In this document: positions 1 to 3,792 of the stretch, piece by piece
How positions within the stretch are numbered: position 1 is the stretch's first letter
Layout: each line of letters opens with the position of its first letter
Assembly: GCA_015904045.1 (NCBI GenBank)
Contig: JABMDG010000005.1
Span: 6,494 to 12,190 of the forward strand
Length of the DNA stretch: 5,697 nt
Source of the DNA: Nitrospira sp.
Lineage (GTDB): Bacteria > Nitrospirota > Nitrospiria > Nitrospirales > Nitrospiraceae
Direction of reading: 5' to 3'
Position numbers and translations under genes: made by a program
Notes under the pieces: generated by a model
Told to the model about the DNA's origin: nothing
The model's input: the letters and a program-made list of their open reading frames with translations, nothing else
Database searches by the model: none

Positions 1-305
1 CCGCTCGCCGATTGTGACGACAACTCACGCAGACGAGCCAGCAGAGATCCAATAGTCGCGGCGGCGCCGTCGGCAATCTGCGTCAAGCTGATGCCGTCGG
101 ATGCGTTCCGTGTGGCTTGATTGATGCTGCGAATCTGCGCGCGTAAGGACTCGGACAAGCCGAGACCGGCGGCATCATCGGCAGCGCGGGTGATCCGAAG
201 ACCGGACGACAACCGCTCAACCGAACGGCCCAACTGGTTGGTGCTGTTCGTCAGATTGCGTTGCGCCGAAATGGATGCAGGATTGCTGTTAACGATAAGT
301 GCCAT
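1..305 (-). CDS. fliC: Flagellin, N-terminal part (3' end beyond left edge)
   Basis: The first 101 codons of a flagellin, the exported subunit of the flagellar filament. The start is the ATG at 303-305, preceded 8 nt upstream by a perfect AAGGAGG. The translation begins MALIVNSNPASISAQRNLTN and carries the conserved N-terminal D0/D1 helix signatures: RLSSGLRI at residues 31-38, DDAAG at 43-47, NASDGISL at 67-74 and RLREL at 91-95. RLREL corresponds to the RVREL segment of the D1 helix that Toll-like receptor 5 contacts in enterobacterial flagellins. The N-terminal D0 helix also acts as the type III export region. No frame interruption is seen. A sigma-28-like promoter and a structured leader lie directly upstream, consistent with a late-class flagellar gene. 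The central and C-terminal domains are outside the window, so total length and glycosylation sites cannot be judged. The name fliC is generic; the organism may call it fla or hag. Confidence 0.95.
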   Translation of the reverse strand, partial: MALIVNSNPASISAQRNLTNSTNQLGRSVERLSSGLRITRAADDAAGLGLSESLRAQIRSINQATRNASDGISLTQIADGAAATIGSLLARLRELSSQSAS

Positions 306-313
306 GGACCCTT

Positions 314-320
314 CCTCCTT
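314..320 (-). promoter_or_regulatory. Flagellin ribosome binding site
   Basis: On the minus strand this reads AAGGAGG, fully complementary to the anti-Shine-Dalgarno core, with 8 nt before the ATG at 305. It fixes the flagellin start and is the strongest RBS in the window, fitting a very highly expressed protein. It contains an AAGGA (A-N-GGA) motif, so it could also be bound by CsrA. Confidence 0.85.
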
Positions 321-350
321 GATACAAAAACCGGATCGTGCGTGCTCGCC

Positions 351-366
351 TCTGCGTCCGTGCAGA
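351..366 (-). promoter_or_regulatory. Leader hairpin with GGA in its loop (candidate CsrA site)
   Basis: In the flagellin leader RNA a 5-bp stem (TCTGC/GCAGA) closes a 6-nt loop reading ACGGAC, which presents the A-N-GGA core that CsrA recognises in hairpin loops. A second A-N-GGA lies in the Shine-Dalgarno about 40 nt downstream. Paired sites, one in an upstream hairpin and one over the RBS, are the known arrangement in the Bacillus hag leader, where CsrA represses and FliW relieves. The hairpin and motifs are seen; the regulatory role is inferred. Confidence 0.45.
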
Positions 367-378
367 AGCCTGTTCTCC

Positions 379-394
379 GCTCAGGCCTGTGAGC
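379..394 (-). promoter_or_regulatory. Stem-loop near the predicted 5' end of flagellin mRNA
   Basis: A 5-bp inverted repeat (GCTCA/TGAGC) with a 6-nt loop lies a few bases downstream of the transcription start predicted from the sigma-28 promoter (about position 400). A hairpin this close to the 5' end could stabilise the abundant flagellin transcript. The repeat is short and could be chance. Confidence 0.25.
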
Positions 395-406
395 TGATTG
401 CCTGCT

Positions 407-433
407 GTATCGGACGATCCGGAAGGGACTTGA
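407..433 (-). promoter_or_regulatory. Sigma-28 (FliA)-type flagellin promoter
   Basis: On the minus strand a -35 element TCAAGTCC (426-433) is separated by exactly 11 bp from a -10 element TCCGATAC (407-414). Against the classical sigma-28 consensus TAAAGTTT-N11-GCCGATAA this gives 5 of 8 and 6 of 8 matches, including an intact CCGATA core and exact spacing. The expected start is near 400, giving a leader of about 95 nt. A 5-bp inverted repeat (AAGGG/CCCTT, 423-439) straddles the -35 box. Position directly upstream of flagellin supports the call. Confidence 0.7.
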
Positions 434-507
434 GCCCTTGAGCGACCGGCCCACCGCCACCGATCTCGCACAACGAACACCAACGGCCATATCCTGATGG
501 GAACGGC

Positions 508-559
508 AAGTGGTGAGTCGTACGTAGCGAGTGGCGAAGCGCTGACAACCTCACCACTT
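508..559 (-). terminator. Long hairpin just downstream of the 178-residue gene, terminator-like
   Basis: A perfect 10-bp inverted repeat (AAGTGGTGAG at 508-517, its complement at 550-559) encloses 32 nt that can form a smaller AGCG/CGCT hairpin. It starts 8 bp after the stop codon of the upstream gene and lies about 75 bp before the flagellin promoter, so a role in ending the upstream transcript is plausible. No T-tract follows on either strand, so it is not a classical intrinsic terminator. A 3'-end stabiliser or a protein-binding palindrome are alternatives. Confidence 0.4.
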
Positions 560-567
560 CCCCCGGC

Positions 568-1104
568 TCAGCACTCCTTTGTCGCCAGCCGGGGAAGAAT
601 CTCATACTCCAGGAGGTCTGCCATCATCACGATATCCTGACCTGCTCTCGCATCGAGAAGATCGCGCACCCATGCGCTCAACGGCTTGACCTCCCGCCCA
701 CCGTTGAACACCGTCCCTGTTCCTTCTACCAGTTCAAGATAGTCGGCGAGCTGACCCAGCCAAAGATCCAGCTTTGCAACCTGAAAGAGTCCGGCACGGA
801 ATGCCCCGGCGAGCACTCGTCCTTCCTCGTGCACTATCTGCGCATAGCGCTCGGCCGAATGCCGCACCGAGTGCGCCAGCTCCTGCCGCGATAATGAAGC
901 CGCCGTCAATACCGAATACTTCCTGGCGGGTTCCCTTAAAAACACCGCATCGAGATCGCGATCGGTAATCGTCCGGTAGTCGAGCTGTAAAGACGTCACA
1001 ATGCGGGACTTTGCCTGCGCCCGATCGCTGACTTCAGCCAGCACCTCCCCAATCGTCGCCGCCGCTCCGATGTCCCATTGATCCTGATCGAGTGTCACGC
1101 GCAT
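568..1104 (-). CDS. Uncharacterised 178-residue protein next to flagellin
   Basis: I do not recognise a named family. The start is the ATG at 1102-1104 with AAGGAG 7 nt upstream, a clear RBS. Residues 1-68 look like a small alpha/beta unit: strand (RVTLDQ), helix (ATIGEVLAEV), strand (RIVTSLQLD), then a segment with TDRDLD. This order resembles a beta-grasp or ubiquitin-like fold, by eye only. Residues 70-175 are predicted mostly helical and amphipathic (for example QELAHSVRHSAERYAQIV and AKLDLWLGQLADYLELV). There is no signal peptide or membrane segment, so it should be cytosolic. The only cysteine is the last residue, C178. It is 42 bp downstream of the truncated GT9 copy and is followed by a hairpin, so it probably ends a transcript that precedes flagellin. 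A role in flagellin handling (chaperone, regulator or glycosylation partner) is suggested by location only; it does not resemble FliS or FlaG. Confidence 0.8.
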   Translation of the reverse strand: MRVTLDQDQWDIGAAATIGEVLAEVSDRAQAKSRIVTSLQLDYRTITDRDLDAVFLREPARKYSVLTAASLSRQELAHSVRHSAERYAQIVHEEGRVLAGAFRAGLFQVAKLDLWLGQLADYLELVEGTGTVFNGGREVKPLSAWVRDLLDARAGQDIVMMADLLEYEILPRLATKEC

Positions 1105-1111
1105 GGTCTGT

Positions 1112-1117
1112 CTCCTT
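1112..1117 (-). promoter_or_regulatory. Ribosome binding site of the 178-residue gene
   Basis: AAGGAG on the minus strand, 7 nt before the ATG at 1104. It decides the start and shows that this gene has independent translation initiation, unlike the truncated copy upstream, which has no visible RBS. Confidence 0.75.
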
Positions 1118-1146
1118 CTATCGATCCTTTTGATTAGAACTGATCG

Positions 1147-1869
1147 TTATCCTGCGTAGGCCGGAAACGATCCCGGAATCATCGGCAGATTCCTGGCAGA
1201 TGAGCGGCCTCCGGTTTCTGAAAGGCATCGACGGACCTCGTCGAGTTGGTCCCGCCACCGGCGATATGCCCGCTCATGGTGCCGCGCCAGCTGTTCCACT
1301 CCCTCCACATTGTCGTTGTGAATGGCTCTCACACACTCGGTCGTCAAGGGAGCCGTTGCGAAGGTACTCATTCCCACACGCACGGCGGATTCGCGCTCCC
1401 GCAGCTGTTCCTGCTGGAGAGCCGCGAGCCTCCGCGAGGCAATCGGTATGCGGCAGGCCAGCCTCACAATATCCTCCGCTCTCCTGCACAGGGAGTCCAG
1501 TTTTGGAGCGAGCGTTGCCATCAGGTCTACCGCCGCTTCGGCGTCCGGAGCTGGTCCTTCCGGCCCCGGCACATGACTGGGCGAGCCTGTGAACGATTTG
1601 TACCAATGGCGCCGCCAGAACGTCCCGTACCAGGCCATGTCGAGAGGCTCGCTGCCGGCTTTGAGCCGAAACGTTCCAAGCCGATCTTCATCGATCCCGG
1701 ATTCATAGATGCGGCAATGGGACATCCCGGTCGGAAACGGCCCTCCGGCAAGGGCATGCAGCATGAGAGCTGCCACCTGAGCCGGTACAAGCCGGTCCTT
1801 GCACGAGTGGTGCGCGCACATTTGCTCGAATCCGCAAGGCGCGCAATCGAGAAAAAATTTTGAAAACAA
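1147..1869 (-). CDS. 5'-truncated tandem copy of the GT9 C-terminal region (possible pseudogene)
   Basis: An open frame of 240 codons whose residues 7 onward align without gaps to residues 324-555 of the neighbouring GT9 protein, with 173 of 232 residues identical (about 75%, counted by eye). It begins exactly at the cysteine cluster (C-x2-C-x5-C-x4-C), keeps the whole C-terminal region of unknown function, and lacks the entire N-terminal domain and the DTGPMH nucleotide-sugar segment, so it cannot be a working glycosyltransferase alone. The farthest upstream start in frame is TTG at 1869, directly preceded by an in-frame stop; no Shine-Dalgarno is visible there or at the ATG at 1821. The first six residues come from AT-rich DNA unlike either gene. 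There are no internal stops or frameshifts, and the best-conserved blocks differ from the full copy only synonymously. It is either a recently beheaded paralogue or a separate accessory protein; initiation signals favour the first, the intact frame the second. Confidence 0.6.
   Translation of the reverse strand: MFSKFFLDCAPCGFEQMCAHHSCKDRLVPAQVAALMLHALAGGPFPTGMSHCRIYESGIDEDRLGTFRLKAGSEPLDMAWYGTFWRRHWYKSFTGSPSHVPGPEGPAPDAEAAVDLMATLAPKLDSLCRRAEDIVRLACRIPIASRRLAALQQEQLRERESAVRVGMSTFATAPLTTECVRAIHNDNVEGVEQLARHHERAYRRWRDQLDEVRRCLSETGGRSSARNLPMIPGSFPAYAG
1156..1851 (-). repeat. Diverged direct repeat, downstream copy (pairs with 2040-2735)
   Basis: A 696-bp segment homologous to 2040-2735 with a constant offset of 884 bp and no indels. 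Identity is about 85% in a 68-bp stretch that I aligned by eye. Homology stops abruptly at 1851 next to an A-run, and on the other side two codons before the stop at 1147. Confidence 0.85.
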
Positions 1870-1889
1870 TTAAAATTCAACGATTCAAC
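1852..1889. other. AT-rich junction at the head of the truncated copy
   Basis: About 38 bp of mostly A and T directly abut the point where homology to the full-length gene ends. The patch includes a run of six A followed by TTTT, and an 8-bp tandem duplication (ATTCAACG/ATTCAACA at 1875-1890). It contrasts sharply with the GC-rich flanks and looks like a rearrangement scar or foreign insert remnant. No convincing -35/-10 pair was found, though a weak promoter is not excluded. Confidence 0.4.
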
Positions 1890-1902
1890 AGCTAAGAAAG
1901 AC

Positions 1903-1930
1903 ATTAGACACGAGACATCAGACACGAGAC
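1903..1930. repeat. 14-bp tandem repeat, two units
   Basis: Units at 1903-1916 and 1917-1930 read ATTAGACACGAGAC and ATCAGACACGAGAC, 13 of 14 identical. The second unit runs into the 16-bp palindrome that follows. The 14-bp spacing recurs in the CGCTTCACGA pair at 1989-1998 and 2003-2012. Confidence 0.75.
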
Positions 1931-1940
1931 TCGAGTCTCG
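1925..1940. repeat. 16-bp perfect palindrome in the GT9/truncated-copy spacer
   Basis: CGAGACTCGAGTCTCG is fully self-complementary and can form a 6-bp stem with a TCGA loop on either strand. Outer flanks continue as a weak, imperfect inverted repeat. It lies 66 bp beyond the stop of the full-length GT9 gene. Without a T-tract it is not a standard intrinsic terminator; a protein-binding site or a repeat-family element are alternatives. Confidence 0.6.
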
Positions 1941-1988
1941 CATCTCGTATCTCACAGGCAAAGATACGCCCTACTCCCTTTCCGCCTG

Positions 1989-2012
1989 CGCTTCACGAAC
2001 GACGCTTCACGA
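1989..2012. repeat. 10-bp direct repeat with 14-bp period overlapping the GT9 stop codon
   Basis: CGCTTCACGA occurs at 1989-1998 and 2003-2012. The second copy contains the stop codon of the GT9 gene (2007-2009). A neighbouring GAGATACG (2011-2018) has its reverse complement at 1946-1953, tying both ends of the spacer into one set of related motifs. Confidence 0.6.
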
Positions 2013-3704
2013 GATACGCGCGTTCTCTCCACCCTTCACATAGGCCGGAAACGGCCCGGCAATGATCGGCAACCGCCTGCCAGATGGGCGGCGTCCGGCT
2101 GCTGATAGACATCGACGAACCTCGGCAAGTTGGTCCCGCCACTGGCGATAGGCCCCTTCATGGTGCCGCGCCAGCAATTCCATGCCCTGCACATTGTCGT
2201 TGTGGATGGCTCTTACACACTCGGTCGTCAAAGGCGCCGTAGCCAACGTCGTCATTCCCAAATACACAGCAGACTCACGTTCCCGCGATTGCTCCTGCTG
2301 AAGAGCCCTGAGCTTCGACACAGCGATCGGAGTGCACCGGGCCGATTTGACAATATCCTCCGCTCTCTTGCAGAGGGAATCGAGTTTCGGCGTCAGCATC
2401 GCCATCACATTCAGCGCGATCCCGGCATCCGGAGCAGGCCCTTCCGGCTCCGGCACATGGCTGGGCGCGCCCGTGAACGCTTGATACCGATAGCGCCGCC
2501 AGAACGTCCCGTACCAATCCGTGCCGGGCAACTCGCTGCCGGCTCTGAGACGAAAGGTCCCAAGCCGGTCTTCATCGATTCCGGATTCATAAATGCGGCA
2601 CTGAGAAATGCCAGCCGGAAACGCGCCGCTCCCGAGGACGTGCAGCATAAGATCCGCCACCTGATTCGGCACGAGACGGTCCTTGCACGAGTGATGTGCG
2701 CACACCTGTTCGAATCCGCACGGCGCACAGTCCAGATCCGGTTGCACCACCCAATGCCCCACCCCGTAGGGACCGGTCTCCCGAAAGTCCACATGCCCCA
2801 CCGAAAGATCGACGACAGGAGTCTTCACGGCGACAGCCATGTGCATAGGACCGGTATCATTGGTCAGCAACAGCCTGGACTCGGCCAGCAACGCCGCGAG
2901 CTGTTGGAGTGACGTCCGGCCTGCGGCATTGATGAAGGGATTGCGCCCGCCGGCCCCTCGATAGGCCAGAATCACCTGGGCGATCGTCTCCCGTTCAGAC
3001 GGCGAGCCGATAAACACAAGTCCACCCTTCCAACGCTCGCTCAGCGCAGCCAGGGCGGCACCAAAATGTGCCGGCCGCCAGGCTTTCATGATGTCGCTGG
3101 CGCCGGCTTGCACGGCGATCCATTGCCCCGCCTTCGGATTCTCCAACGCGAGAAACCGTCGCGCCCAATCTCTGGATTCGGCCGGCAATGTCACGTGAAG
3201 CGGCGCAAATGTGCCGGGCCCGCTGCCCCCCAGCGCATATACATCAACCAGATTGAATCGATTGATCCGGCGGGAGTGATGAATGTCGGTGAAGTAGGCC
3301 ATCCAAGCGTTGTCGATGACGATTCCGCCGTCCCACGCACTTCTCCCGCCTCGAATATCCGGCGCGCCGATGTACCCGGCCAGAAAAGCGCTGGGCCGGT
3401 TGAACGTCAAGTTGACGATGCGGTCATAGCGCCGGTCTCGCATGGGGCGCGCCCAGCCTGCAACCTCTTGATACAGCGACAACGCATCCTTGACAGAAGC
3501 CCGGCTGGAATCGATCAGTTCATGAAAATCGAAACTGATGACCTCTCGAAGCCCATCCAGCATGGAGGCCACCAGGGCAAACTGGCGGTCGACGACCAGG
3601 TCGATGGCAACCCCGGGCTGTTCTTCCCGAAGGCGAGCCAACAACGGCCCCATTTGAATCAAATCGCCCATGCGGGTGATGTTGATGATCAATACTTGCT
3701 TCAT
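2007..3704 (-). CDS. GT9 (heptosyltransferase-family) glycosyltransferase with long C-terminal extension
   Basis: A 565-residue cytosolic glycosyltransferase of the GT9 family (LPS heptosyltransferase type, GT-B fold), here probably acting on flagellin. Residues 1-25 form the first Rossmann strand and loop (VLIINITRMGDLIQMGPLLA). Residues 195-232 begin the second Rossmann domain (WIAVQAGAS, then KAWRP and GLVFIGSPSE). DTGPMH at 283-288 is the family signature that contacts the nucleotide-sugar donor. C326, C329, C335 and C340 form the cysteine cluster common at the end of GT9 domains. Residues 355-565 are an extra region beyond the usual ~350-residue length, with CRIYESGIDEDRLGTFRL and a WYGTFWRR motif, then a helical, charged stretch from about 440. 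I chose the ATG at 3704 (GGTGGGGG about 5 nt upstream) over a GTG at 3716 with no RBS. Its last codons lie in intergenic-type repeat sequence. Acceptor and donor sugars cannot be read from sequence. Confidence 0.9.
   Translation of the reverse strand: MKQVLIINITRMGDLIQMGPLLARLREEQPGVAIDLVVDRQFALVASMLDGLREVISFDFHELIDSSRASVKDALSLYQEVAGWARPMRDRRYDRIVNLTFNRPSAFLAGYIGAPDIRGGRSAWDGGIVIDNAWMAYFTDIHHSRRINRFNLVDVYALGGSGPGTFAPLHVTLPAESRDWARRFLALENPKAGQWIAVQAGASDIMKAWRPAHFGAALAALSERWKGGLVFIGSPSERETIAQVILAYRGAGGRNPFINAAGRTSLQQLAALLAESRLLLTNDTGPMHMAVAVKTPVVDLSVGHVDFRETGPYGVGHWVVQPDLDCAPCGFEQVCAHHSCKDRLVPNQVADLMLHVLGSGAFPAGISQCRIYESGIDEDRLGTFRLRAGSELPGTDWYGTFWRRYRYQAFTGAPSHVPEPEGPAPDAGIALNVMAMLTPKLDSLCKRAEDIVKSARCTPIAVSKLRALQQEQSRERESAVYLGMTTLATAPLTTECVRAIHNDNVQGMELLARHHEGAYRQWRDQLAEVRRCLSAAGRRPSGRRLPIIAGPFPAYVKGGENARIS
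2040..2735 (-). repeat. Diverged direct repeat, upstream copy (pairs with 1156-1851)
   Basis: This is the 3' part of the full-length GT9 gene, covering codons 324-555, duplicated downstream at 1156-1851 with no gaps. Encoded proteins are about 75% identical. The repeat covers the cysteine cluster and the C-terminal extension but none of the catalytic N-terminal half. Confidence 0.85.
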
Positions 3705-3728
3705 TGCCGCCCCCACCGCCGCAAATGC

Positions 3729-3791
3729 AGAATTGATAATGATGAATTGAGAGTTTCAACTCAACATTCTCGACGCACCATTCACAATTCT
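3729..3791. repeat. Imperfect inverted repeat in the CgeB-like/GT9 spacer
   Basis: Arms at 3729-3744 and 3776-3791 match at 13 of 16 positions when one is reverse-complemented, with AGAATTG/CAATTCT perfect at the outer ends. The inside holds another short stem (GAGTT/AACTC). It starts right after the stop of the CgeB-like gene and fills most of the 88-bp spacer. It may be a transcript-processing or partial termination structure, or a relic repeat. AT content is higher than in the flanking genes. Confidence 0.45.
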
Positions 3792-3792
3792 C

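Noticed and set aside
121..441. Plus-strand open frame covering flagellin and its promoter
   Set aside because: It overlaps the well-supported flagellin start, RBS and sigma-28 promoter on the other strand and encodes no recognisable protein.
1048..1068. The peptide GAAATIG is shared by the 178-residue protein and flagellin (48-68)
   Set aside because: Seven residues in an alanine-rich helix start; similarity does not continue beyond a few positions, so it is most likely chance.
1851..1861. A-run/T-run at the head of the truncated copy as an intrinsic terminator tail
   Set aside because: No GC-rich hairpin sits immediately upstream of the T-run in the minus-strand transcript, and on the plus strand there is no gene to terminate.
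1903..2012. Repeated motifs as a CRISPR array
   Set aside because: Units are only 10-14 bp and adjacent, without unique spacers of constant length; no cas genes are present.
2130..2912. Long plus-strand open frame (260 codons) opposite the GT9 gene, with a similar one at 1246-1863 opposite the truncated copy
   Set aside because: They resemble each other only because the genes on the opposite strand are duplicated. The minus-strand frames have clear family motifs; these antisense frames have none and no good RBS.
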